The translations under genes and the position numbers were made by a program. Shown piece by piece: positions 24,086 through 36,300 of a stretch of DNA of 64,000 nt (positions are counted from its first letter, which is position 1; each line of letters opens with the position of its first letter). Source of the stretch: Alisma plantago-aquatica (lineage: Eukaryota > Streptophyta > Magnoliopsida > Alismatales > Alismataceae). Location: the NCBI GenBank assembly GCA_963693085.1, contig OY856412.1, positions 963,136,281-963,200,280 on the forward strand, given 5' to 3'. The notes under the pieces were generated by a model. The model ran no database searches and was not told the origin of the DNA. It was given only the letters and a program-made list of their open reading frames with translations.

Positions 24086-27000
24086 GTCAATCATGTGCAA
24101 TTATTCCGGGTATTGAACTATGTCAATCTTGTGCATCCATTCCAGGCATTGGACTATACCAATCCTGTGCATCATCACTGAATACCAAATCACCTTTACT
24201 AGGTATTAAACCTTGGTCAAGCCATCATACTTATTCACATCCTTTATGTAATTCAATTATTCCTCGTATCTCCTTTAAGCTTATTCAGAACATTATAGCC
24301 CTTATTTACCTATAAACATAAAGCATGTATGGTCAAGATTTCATTATTATTATTGTATCCATTAGTTATTATTATTATTATGTTACTAAGTTTCCATTGT
24401 CTATTTTGAACATTAACATTTCTTACATGAGACTTTATAAACATCTTATTACCTCTCACTAGGCAATAACTACTCTCATGGCTCACAAGGCCCATTACAC
24501 ATGTTGTCACCTCCCACTAGGCAAAAACTACTCTCATGGCTCACAAGGCCATTAAACATCTTATCACCTCTCACTAGGAAACAACTATTCTCATCATTTA
24601 TCATTAAATGATTATCAACACAAGGCTTGAGTTTCTCTCTCATCCTTACCAGGATATAAATACATCATACTTTATTAACTTGGCTTAACCCTTTCTTAAG
24701 GTATGTTAGCCTACACTTATCAAAGTGCATTAGGCTCATTACATCTCAATGTAACAATTGGCATGACACACTTCATGTGTTACTCAGCCATACATATTGG
24801 ATTTAAGGTGCATCAAGGCGTATCAGCATTGAGGTGTTGAATGCGATATTTGTCATGTCTTGATGTATCACTTCCCTCATCACTTGTAACTTACTTAAGT
24901 TCATCAACTTATCTTGTATTAGGGTATTTCCCATCCTAATACTTTTTGCACCAGTTCATCACATTATCATGTAATGTATTGGTCATAAGTCACTTATTTG
25001 AATTATTCAACCATTATCAATGATATGGACTCATCTCTAAGTTAAGGTATTATAGATATAAGGTTATCCATTATCGACCACTTTAGGTATTTCACTTATC
25101 AATATATTAGTCACTATTCCATTATTAGGAATAGGGTTTCCATCTTTATCAATCAGCATTTCACATAACATCACCCTATATTAGGATTAGGGTTTCATAT
25201 TAGGGTTTACTATAGCATTACATAGCATTACCATGGAATGGAGTCTCACATCACATCACTGCATTAGGGTTTCACATAGCATCATCCTATATTAGGATTT
25301 CACATGACATCACCCTTGATTAGGGTTTCACATGACATCACCCTTGATTAGGGTTTCACATGACATCACCCTTGATTAGGGTTTCACATGACATCACCTT
25401 TAATTAAGGTTTCACATGACATCACCCTTAATTAAGGTTTCACATGACATCACCCTTAATTAAGGTTTCACATGACATCACCCTTAATTAAGGTTTTACA
25501 TGACATCACCCTTAGTTAGGATTTCACACATCATTATCTTGAATTAAGGTTCCTTATAACTTTTCCCAAATTAGGGTTTCATGTAACTTTACCCAAAATT
25601 AGGATTTCATGAAGCATCCTCTTAAATTAGGATTTTTCATTATATTACCCTGAGCTGGGATTTCTCATATCATCATCCTAGATTAGGGTTATACCATTAC
25701 CCTAAATTAGGGTTTCACTTAACATTTCCCTAAATTAGGATTAGGGCTCATCAACCTTCTTGATTAGGGTTTCATGATCTCTTTATCAAGGATCATACCC
25801 TAATTACATATTTTATTCATGTTGTAAGTGTTGAGGCTTAACCACTACATGATTATTATACATGTATGAATTCCTCTCTCTCTCTCATCCTCTCTAGGAT
25901 GTTGATTACTTCAAGCTTGATTAGATTAGGTCAACCCTTCATTCAAGTACATACATCTATGGTTACCATAGTGTATTGAGTTACTTCTTTCATAAGCATC
26001 AAAGGTTAACCACTCAAAAGGTAGTAATCACTTAAGTACCTTGAATGTACAACCATTGTAATTACCTATGATAAACATCATCAAAAATCATGGGGTTGAT
26101 TGTAATTACATGGTTTGAGTCAATTAGACCTTCAAACGGTCTTGGGGTATTAGACCCTCAAACGGTCTTGAAGTACTTTGACCTTTAAATGGTCTTGAAG
26201 TACTTTGACCTTCAAATGGTCTTGACCAATTTTAAATTGAATCAACCATTCGGTCTTGAAACCGAATCAACCCATTCGGTCTTGAAACTAAATCCATACA
26301 TTCGGTCTTGAAACTGAATCCCTCCATTCGGTCTTGAAACTGAATCCCTCCATTCGGTCTTGAAACCGAATCCCTCCATTCGGTCTTAAAACTGAATCAT
26401 CAACCATTGATTTGAAACTGAATCAATTTATTGGGTCTAGGGTTTGCAATCAATGGACCCTCCAACATTGAAACCATTGGAATTAGGTCAAGTTGAGACC
26501 ATTGGATCATCATCCAACTTATGACATCACCTGACCTCAAACGGTCTTGAGATAATTTACCCATTCGGTTTTGAACTCAATTACCCATTCGATCTTGAAG
26601 TCAATTACCCATTCGATCTTGAACTCAATCACCCATTTGATTTTGAGGTAAATTACCCATTCAGTTTTGTGTTCAATTACCCATTCGGTCTTGGGTTCAA
26701 TTGTCCATTCGGTCTTGGGTTCAATTGTCCATTCAGTCTTGAAACTGAATAAGCTCAATCGGTTTTGAAAACCGTTTGCCCATTCCTTTGTTGAGGTGAG
26801 TGCTTAAGATGACATCATCATCGTCAAGCTTCAAACCTTCAAAATCAATTATGATTCTTATGGTGATTTCAACAACTAATCAAAAGGAAATCGAGAAAGA
26901 AGAAAGGTTCAACACATGATGAATAAATTGCAAGCAATAATGACATTTAAGGGTTCAAGTTATATAAACCATCTTCAAAATTGAATCCAAGCTTCAAGAT

Positions 27001-28172
27001 TCACGTCCTCAATGGTTAATGAAGCTTTTTCAACTGCCCAAGGTCCGTTCTCAAGTCTTTGAGTGAAATGAATGGCTAAGGTTGAAGATTGAATGAAGAA
27101 AAGAAGAAATTAAGCATTGAATTTTGATTTCCACCGTGAAATCAAGGTTGAAGATGAATATGGAGCTTACCTACAGGTTGTGGCACGTCCTCCTATTGCT
27201 CCTAAGCTCCTTTTTCATGGCCAAAGCAAGGAAAGAAAAAGGGATCAAAAAAGCCTTTCATGTGGGTTGAAAATGGGATGTATATAAGGGAATTTCAATG
27301 AGAGAGAAATTGATAAATAATTCCTTCAACTCCCAAAATTGGTGCCACATACTCCCCTCCATCCCTTGCATACGAAGCCATATTCCCCACCTTGTAATTC
27401 CTCTTCATTATCCATGAATTAAAAGAAAACAAATTAAGCACCTTAATCAATATAATAATAATATCCAAAATTGAGTGGATATTACTTTTCCTTTAACTAA
27501 TGTGAGTGGGCTCTCCACTCACTTTAGATATTTCGTTGTATTTGCAAGGAACAAGGACGTTCACACTTGTTAAAATTCAACCATCACACTTTTGGTTGAA
27601 GGACAATTCAATTAATATATTTATTTTTGCATTAAATTGAATTAGGGTTTCAATTATGCTTAAATCTTGATTATTTTTATATCAATATTCTCTCTCCTCC
27701 AAAGAGATTCAAATGAGATTCCCCTCTCATTTTCTTATCTCTAAATTATGACAAGAAACATTAGGTACTCTCTAAAGGTGGTATTTTGCATATTGAACCA
27801 TAGGTTTTGGGTAAATTGCACATTACACCAAAACTAGGTTTTAATGCACAAACATTGCTTAACAAGTTCTTTCTTGCTACTCAGGCTCGTGGTAGCCATA
27901 CCTCTGCATCATTCTCATTCTTATGATGCTTCAAAACTTGAGGAACATTTTACCATGTAACATTTGCAAGCTAACCCCTCAACTTGGGTAATTTGCACTT
28001 TAGTCCAGAACAGGCAAAACAGTGTTTCAACATTATTCAAAAAGGACTAAAATTGAAACATAAGTTCCTCTTGAGCCTTAATTACTTTTCAAAAGATAAA
28101 AGGAAGCATATATATATATTTCTTAAATAAAACATCTAGGGTTAAAGCATAACCCAGGTCAAGGATGTTATA

Positions 28173-29345
28173 AGTGCCAACGTAATTTGGGACCTATAGG
28201 GTCACACACATAGGATACACTTGGAATGAGGAGTTTATTCATGAATGATGTTTAACGTGATTACTAAAAGTTTTTAGGTATTCAATTAAAATAATGAGGT
28301 TTAAAATTGACTGATTGGACTCTGAATCGATAGGTTCAAGTGTTGAACTGATCGGTTCAAATGTTGAATCGGCCGGTTCAAGTGTTGAACCAATCGGTTG
28401 GAGTGTCAGGTCGATTTGAAATACAATTGGCTAAATATTTTCCTTACCTAAACATGTGAAATGACCGTTTCATAATGTGAAATGACTGGTTCATCATTTA
28501 GGTTGTCTGGATCAATGATCAATTTGATTGGATCAAGGATTGATGTTGATGTCATGATTTTGATTTATTCGAATAATTAAAAGCCGATTTGATTCTGAAT
28601 AGGAAAGTACATGAAAGTATTGGTTCAAGAGATGAACTGACCAGTTCACCTCTAAACCGACTGGATGGTGAGTGAACTGACTGGTTCACCATTTGTAGCT
28701 TCTAAAAACTTTGTGAACTTCATCTTTTTTACTTCCAAATCGACTGGAAACCCTAATCCTAACCTCTCCTATAAATAGAGGGTTACTAGGGGCTTCCGAG
28801 ATACAATAATAATATTTGACAATTGTTGTCCTATTTGGTTGTGGTAACCAATACAGAGCCCGAGCAAATCCTACATGTAAAAGGGAGGCATAGAAAGGGA
28901 GAGACAATTGTGGGAGAGTGAATCAGTGCTAGTACACTGACATCCAAAGGGACTACTCCTTCCTGTTGGATCTGGTAGCACAACTTGGAGTTCCTGGTGG
29001 TTTGTGAGGGCTACTCTAGAGGCGAGAAATTTTTCCCACTAGGAGGATGTCATCAACCGCCTTCTGTGGTTTTATACCAGGAGGATGTTGCTGACGATTG
29101 TATGAGTGTTGATGCCTGAAGAAGAAGTGCACTCTTCTTGGAGAAGAAGCACGCTACTACATCAAGAGATGTCGCTAGACTTACTCCAGGACCAGGTAGA
29201 ACTCTTCTTAACCTCTCTCCTAGATACATTGTTGTTGATGTGATCTTCTAGTTAGGGAATCAGGCTTTAAATTTTTATTTTCACTTCCTTATTTGTCCCT
29301 CCAATTTTTGAATAGTTTTGTGTGTTGATTTTGTAGGACATAAAA
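28173..29345 (+). repeat. Copia 3' LTR, second part, with promoter-like TATAAATA
   Basis: It continues the LTR broken at 5163. It contains degenerate repeats of TTGAACYGATCGGTTCA (28.3-28.45 and 28.62-28.7 kb), a TATAAATAG box at 28770-28778 followed by a transcript-leader-like region, and possibly ends in a CA near 29.34 kb. The end is uncertain because the 5' LTR is not in the window. Confidence 0.45.
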
Positions 29346-31810
29346 GAGTGGTTTCGAAGAATCTAAATGAGTAGGTTGTATTTTTTATAACAATGAATAT
29401 CAATGGGATGGATATGCGATCAAAGAGATCAAATTTGAATAGAGTCCATCAAAGAGATCTTGACATTATAAGTGAGGGTGATATAACTAACATCAGAAGA
29501 CTTAGGTCATCTTAAACATATTCATCAAGGGTGGATGTTTCACCTAATCTAAGTACCATTTTTCACAATGATTGACTTCGACATATCCAATGTTCATGCA
29601 ATGTTCATCATCAAGCTACATAATGCATCATATATCATTTTGACTTAGGGTGAAACATCCTAGAAAGATCACGTTTGGTTTAGGATCTTGAAGTATAAAA
29701 TTGTACGGTAGACCACTAGGGTGAGATTTGTACATTGTTAGATCATGATTTAGCAACATGCACATTAGGTCACTTTTTGATGTCATGTTTGGGTCACTTA
29801 GTCACAAAAGGGAAACAAGATTGATCTGTAAGGTATTTAGGTGTTAAGAGTGTATAAAGGTTACTGATTTAGACCAAACATAACAATTTAAGGTGCATAT
29901 AATAAGGTTGAGCACCAAATTAATGATCTTTAGAAATAAAATCCAAATTGCACACATTTCATGGTTCATTTCATAAATTAGTGTCATTATAAGGTCCAAG
30001 CATGATCAAGTTCGTTCAAAGATCACAAGATAGCACATGTTATCAATTAGAGTTATAGATTTTAGTAGGGGTCATTATGTGATCATGGTTTGACATGATA
30101 ATCATTGGGTGTAAAAAGGAGATCAATTTGATGTCATTTTCAATATTAATAGGAGCTATGAGTAGAATTTGGCCATGAAATTAAATTCTATTAGACATAT
30201 ATCATTCTCTATATCAGTTTTCATATATAATATGTCATGTTTGGCATGATAATCATTGAATGTAAAAAAGAGATCATTTGATGTAATTTCCAACATAATA
30301 GGAGCTAAAAGTAGAATTTGGCAATGGAATTAAATTCCAATAGACATATATCATTCTCTATACCAACTTTCATATATAATATGTCATTTTTGGCCTTAGG
30401 AATCCTTTTCTATGATTTTTTCAAGTTTTAAGCATTTCTAGCATAAAAATGATGGATATATATACACATATATATACATATATATACCCCATAATGAGTT
30501 GCTAATGTGGCTTGTCGTGATTGGGCATCCATGAATCCACCATGTCCCGTCGTGTTTGGTCCACGATGGTCAAAAAGAATCCAAGAGAGGGAGAGGGGGC
30601 ATCTGGGCCTGCTCGATCTGGGCCCTTGGCTCAAAGGACCATCATGGTCCAACACCCAATCAGACAATGGTTGTATTGTCTCTTTACATGGGCAAGCCTG
30701 CAAGTCAGGCCATGTGTGTGCACCCACATAGCTAGCCGGAGTGAGTTCAAGGCAGAGCTAGGAGGCTTGATGTGACTTGTGACGGTAACACCTAGTCGTG
30801 CATCATACTTGTGAGCATGCTAGTGGTCAAAAATAGGCCTCGGGTGGCCGAGAGGCGAGATCCACCCTCCCATGGATGTGGCAGCACCGCCAGGCCGAGG
30901 AGGAAGAGAGAAAGTGGGGAGTAGAGTATCAAGGAATGAAATGCTTGGAAATTTGGGGGAAACCAAGAGGCCATGTAAGCTCTGTAGTTTTAAAGGAAGC
31001 TTTAAAGTGGATTGAGGAGGATGAGAAGACATTCAACACACCCATTTTGCAGCCTCAGTGGCAAGGCATGGCCACAGTTTCTCTACACCATCCTCCCATT
31101 GCCCATTTTGTTAGAAAAGAGTAAAGGTGAGTGAGGATGAGAGGGAGACTTTAGAGAAGTTGATTTAGGTTGGACAGCATCCTAGCACCATGCTCCTACC
31201 CATGGTCGAGCTATAGTGCTATTATGGCGCTAGTAGCCAAGCTAGAAGATGATCCTTGGTTGCTTGATCTAGCACATATGATCCTAGTCTGTTGGATCAG
31301 TGGTCTGAGAACACAGTCGCACTAACCCAGCTAGGTGCACCCAAGGGGTTGACCCAATAGAGGGGAAAAGGGTTGAGGCCTAGAATGAAAAGAGGGGAGG
31401 GAGTCTAGAATTTAGGAAAAAGCAAATTAGTCATGTCTTTCACTTCAAAATGCCAATTTGGGTGAAATCTTCACCATCAATCACAAATTTCATCCTCTAT
31501 TTGTAGAACAACTATTGAAATCAATATTAGTATGTTGACAAACATTCAAAAACCTTGAAGTTAACTAAGGCACTCATCATAGTACAATTGAGTTTAAAAA
31601 TATAAATCATCAATCATAACTCATCAATTGGGAAACATGTAGATCCAAAATATACAATTGGTGATGAGGGATATCATTGAAAGAAACTTTGTGTATTATT
31701 AGTCAAGATGTGCATGGTTGGAAAGATAGAGAACAAAATAGGTTGTCACAATTACATTAACGAATATATTATTCCCTCTTTTGTTCTTGAGAATTAGGGG
31801 AAATCCATAT
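29346..31810. other. Intergenic, no gene recognised; one local duplication
   Basis: AT-rich sequence with no supportable coding region. Two tandem copies of a ~151-bp unit lie at about 30091-30392 (TGACATGATAATCATTGGGT and TGGCATGATAATCATTGAAT starts; both contain AGACATATATCATTCTCTAT). 30.5-31.4 kb is richer in GC, and its open frames on both strands match nothing I recognise. Confidence 0.5.
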
Positions 31811-31822
31811 TGGTATTAAGTG

Positions 31823-32079
31823 GGTTTTTTTATGATGAGCGCCTCCTACAATGAGTCACTAATGGACTCCCCTTAGCAGGTTAAACCCCAAGGTCAGCTG
31901 TGTGGTGGTCACTCACCCCCATGCCACATCCGATAGCGTGTTATGCGGTCACAGCCATAGCTGGTCAAAGCACCTGTTAACCATTTTTTTACATCCTAGT
32001 TTGCTCCCATCGAGATGGGGGAACTAGGGTGGGCTGGTTGAGGAGCACCCCCTTGACCAATGCACCAACAGCTGGGTGA
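31823..32079 (-). mobile_element. SINE with 12-bp target duplication
   Basis: 257 bp flanked by TGGTATTAAGTG at 31811-31822 and 32080-32091. An A-run on the minus strand (TTTTTTT on + at 31825-31831) lies at one end, as in a SINE tail. The other end carries TGGTGCATTGGTCAAGGGGG, similar to a tRNA-like A box region, and CTAGTTCCCCCATCTC, a poor B box match. It is GC-richer than its surroundings. The SINE call rests on size, tail and target duplication; the pol III boxes are tentative. Confidence 0.65.
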
Positions 32080-32091
32080 TGGTATTAAGTG

Positions 32092-33300
32092 CTTATGATA
32101 TGTATGAAGTTTCTATATTTGAAATTACCATGGCATGGTGCATTTGTGGTTTAAGTAATGAAAAAAATGTGGTTAACAAACACATCATGATATCATCACT
32201 TCAGTCTAGTACGTATGTCTGCATCAAATATTGTAAATATACGTACACTTTAGAACTCTTTATAAGCCTTCAATGCATTAAAAAACATTATATAAAAGAC
32301 AAAATCATCATAATCGTGATGAATTATAGACTACTAGAAGGGAAACACAATTTCAGTAATAAAAGGTGCCTAAAAAGAAAGAAAGTTGTGGTCTACAAGT
32401 TCTATATGGGAGTGGGCTCCCCTTTAAGAAACACAAAAAACATAGTAACAACAACAAGATCATGTCATTTTTATTAGATGAAAGAACACAAACACTAGAC
32501 CCTCTCTACAACATTGTCCCCTCCTAGGATTGCTCCTCTAATGTCTCTAACATTGATTCAAAGGAGAGAACTCTTTTGGTGGCAACAACCACTTGCTCAA
32601 ACATTAGGGGAAAAGAGAAGACACAAAATGACAAACCTAAACTATGTTGATATTGTGGCTATTATAATGACAAATGTTATGCTCATACTAGATAGAACAC
32701 AAACACATCCAAGATAGATTTGTCTTTTCTAAAAAGCTTATTTCTTACTATGATAACTAAAGAGAAAAAAAACTATGTAAGACATCGAGTTGCAACATCT
32801 AGAATCCAAGAAACTAAAATAGGGCTCATATTTCCACTTAATCTGAGTGACAACATTGTTATGGATATAATTTAAAAAATACAACAAATTAGACAATAAA
32901 ATACCAAATTCACATACAAACATTTGATCTTGTTAGATCTTGATGAGACAATTAGCTTTAATCCTACATAGACATCAAGAGTGTATAATGTATTGGGAAT
33001 GAGAATGTTGGTAGAATAGCCTCAGGTAAGACATGTGTTGTGTCATGGATCCAACCAATAATTAATTTCAGGTAAAGAGATAGGAGGCATGAACATGGAA
33101 TTTTGGATAATAAAACATGACCTTTGAAGATATTTACCAAAATAAAATAAAGACTTTTTTGTGAAGTGGATCTAGAGATTCTTCTTCTTTTAGTATTTTT
33201 TTCAAAACATTGTCTGACCATATGGTGCTCCTTTTTTAGAAAGAGCAGTAAGGATCCAATTGAAGAGGTGGAGATAACAAAACTATAAATGTAAATCAAT
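32092..33300. other. Intergenic, nothing recognised
   Basis: Low-complexity AT-rich sequence. Open frames (for example 32076-32477 +) show no domain, no codon bias and no homologue that I recognise. Part may be the decayed 3' end of the LINE next to it. Confidence 0.4.
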
Positions 33301-36300
33301 GATTCCCCAACCTCATAACTTTCTAGGTTTGTAAAGAGAACCCCTAGTTAACATGATGGACATGTTTGGCTCATCCAGACTCCTCATAAAATTTCCTCCT
33401 TAAAGAATCAAGATGTTTGAGGACAAGGATGAGAGAGGAATGTAACTCAAGTAATAGGAGGTTAAGGCCGCGTTCAAAAGAACTAATCTGTCATCGCTAT
33501 TGAGGAAGTTGGATTTACATTTAGAAAGTGTATTCGAGGTCTTAGCAAAAATGGAGCCCAAACAATATTGTCAAGTTTAAAGGGTTATAGGGGAAGCATA
33601 GGTATTTGATAGTATGCATTTCTTATAGACAACAAGAATGTGTATAATTCTAAACATATTGTCTAACATGGGTACTGACTATAGTAGATTTGCGGAATAT
33701 AATTTTATGAACTGGAAGATGTGAAAAAAAGCATAGGATTCACAATATTTATGAGGTTGTTATGATCAAATTTGAGCAAAACCTTAATAGTTTCAACAAA
33801 TTGAATAATGTTGCCTTTGGAGAAACTATAATCATGGATCTTATCCAATGAGCCACTAGAAAAAAGCAAGTTTCTCATAAGATCTAGAAGTGGATAGGAT
33901 GAGAAGAGAGGGAGACATGAGGTATCCTTGACAAAGTCCATTGGTACTAAAAAAGGAGAGCCATTGATAAGAGTAGAGAAATGGCAGGATTTAATGCAAT
34001 TGTGAATCCAATCAATCTAGTTCATGAGAAATGGAGGAATATAAGTGTATTGGCTCCATCTTCCATAAATAAAATTGGATAGTTGCAACACAACAAGGCC
34101 TTCAAGATGGGGTCTAAGACAATTGTCGAGGGTTTCAGAAATGATCTTATAGGAAGAGATGATCATATCGATGGTCAAGGGTTATCCATTTTCTTTATAA
34201 GAACAATATGAGTGTTGTTGAGAATTCTAATTTGGGTTTTTACAACCTCGTTGTTCTAAATGTATTGAAATATATTCAAGAGAATCATATTTATGTTATC
34301 CCAAATGGTCCGGTAGAAAGCCATATTAATGCCATTAGGTCCAAGGGATTTGTCAGGTCCCATGTGAGTGACATCCTGATGAATTTCCTATTCAGAGAGA
34401 GGGACAAGTAGGGCATCAGACTAGCTACCTTATTAAAGCAAAGAAAATCCCAATACTAAGTAAAAGAAACTAGAGAAGGTCCATCCACAATTGAATGGCT
34501 CAAAAGTAATTCATAGTCTAGTGAATGATAAGATGATTTTTAGAGGTAAGAACCTCATCCACAATGAGACTATGAATGAGGAATTTTGTTTCCTATCATT
34601 ACAAAAAAAAATTGGTATAAACAATATTGATATCCCCTTCTTTGATCCATTGAGCTCTATATATTTGTTTCTACAAGATTTATTGTTGTAGTAGACACTC
34701 ATGAAGCTCTAGTCTTATTGAAACTATAGTCGTTGAGTTTAATCTTGTGTTGGATTCAAAGTCGAGGAGGTCCTTTTCTAGAGAAGTAATTTTATTATAG
34801 ATATCACCAAAAGTATTTATGTTCTAGGAAAGGAGGTTAGGACAAATATATGTGAAGTTTTATTGTAAGAATAAGACATTATCAAAGTCTTGGCTAACCA
34901 AATCCTAGCAACTACCGACAAGATTTGAGAAATATGGGTGAAATGTCTAGAATCTTCCTAAATAGAATAATTTAGGCCTCCATATTGAAAGTCAAAATCT
35001 AGAACAACTAAAAAATGGTTCCAAATTCATTATGGTTACGCTCATATCTAAATCTAGTGAGTTGAAATCACTACCAAGAATATGAGGTAAGTTGTTATAG
35101 ATCCAATCAATTGAGCTGAATTATCATGTGAATGGGTTCTTGTCATTAATAAACTCCCCTTATACTGCAGTGAATATCAAGTCCTGGTTGTTATTAACTG
35201 TTAGTAACAATGTGCTACCAATAGTACATAGGTGAACTTTTAAGAAATCAGATTTGATTTCCTCTATTGTGATAAGTTGTATTCTATTGTTCATCATGAA
35301 ATGTTTGAGGTCATTCCTCCATTTATAAGAGACAATTACACAAATATTTCATGAGAAAATAACCCTTCGTAAAATATAAAATACCAAACTACAAGAAGTT
35401 CACATATTAGGGAATTAACCTCCCCATTTATCAAAACCCACTATCTTCTCAATCTCCATAATGCCCATCAGATTAAAGATAACATTTAAAGCTTATGTAG
35501 TTGTGTTGGAGAGAAGTTATAGAACTCCCCCAGTCTCCCAAGAAGCAAAATTAGCTATGGGGTCTAATTATAATACTCATTTAAAGAGAAGGTAAAAGAT
35601 AAAGTGTCACTATAATCATCTAAACAGTGGTGATGTGGAAAAAAAGAGGAGAAAAAGAGACATGAGCATATCCATAGATAGAACATTTGTCGAAAGGAGA
35701 AACAAGTAAGACATTTCCACTACTAGGGATGAAACTAGCAACTTTTTGGATACTCATCAGTATATCATACTTATCTTCAACACTAGGACTTTTTGCACCA
35801 ATAAATACAATAATAGAGAGCTAATCTTTTTATCATTGGGTTCATCGAAGAGTCATTATATTTACCAAGCCAAAGACCCTATACTTTTTTTTGTAAGGCC
35901 CCATGATGTTGTTGTTGTTAAGGAGGTATTGTTACCCTAGTTGTTGGGGATTGAAATATCATTATGATTGGGAGGAAAGACTTATTAAAAAAACATCACA
36001 CTTTATTATGGAACATAGAGATCACTTGGTTGCCCTGATACCCGTAGGAGTATTTGTTGTTGTGGGATGGTTGTTGTTGTTATTTACCATTGGTGGTGTA
36101 TGTGTAAGTATCAGAGGGTTTAGGATCCAGTTTATGAAGGAGAACAAGCTTATTACTGGGAGAAAAACACAAAGTAGGGTCATCTAGAAGTTTTGCAAAG
36201 AATGAAGGAATCTTGTGCGGTTCTTCAGTAAACATGCAAATAGAATAAATTTGTTGGTCCATGCAAATCTTCAATTTGTTTTGTAGTTGGGTGAACTTGG

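Larger units (their letters stand above)
5164..28172 (-). mobile_element. Gag-only Ty3/gypsy (Tekay-like) retrotransposon with ~6 kb LTRs
   Basis: Two long direct repeats (5164-11138 and 13587-28172) flank a 2.45 kb internal region. On the minus strand the LTR begins TGTAACATCC or TATAACATCC and ends GTGTGTCACA. A Met-tRNA-type primer site (TGGTATCAGATC) lies 6 nt inside the 5' LTR. A GGGGACGAAATCC..GTTAGGGG polypurine region precedes the 3' LTR. These ends are those of the chromovirus Tekay/Del group. The interior encodes only gag, so the element would have needed enzymes in trans; this matches the TR-GAG class of non-autonomous elements. Candidate target duplications AATGT (left) and AGTGC (right) differ at two positions. 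The 5' LTR carries two younger insertions. Confidence 0.85.
13587..28172 (-). repeat. 5' LTR of the gag-only element, with two insertions
   Basis: The parts 13587-15340, 15853-16055 and 24086-28172 are colinear with the 3' LTR. After removing the hAT and Athila-like insertions (each with one target copy) the LTR is about 6,031 bp. It differs from the 3' LTR by scattered substitutions and by copy-number differences in the 37-bp and 24-bp arrays. Confidence 0.85.

Noticed and set aside
5159..28177. A clean 5-bp target duplication for the gag-only element
   Set aside because: AATGT and AGTGC differ at two of five positions; it may be a decayed duplication but cannot be claimed as one.
30428..31124. 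Overlapping frames in a GC-richer stretch
   Set aside because: Frames exist on both strands with no domain and no splice or start context; could not be supported as a gene.
32076..32477. 133-codon frame on +
   Set aside because: It starts inside the SINE target duplication and has no recognisable motif or codon bias.
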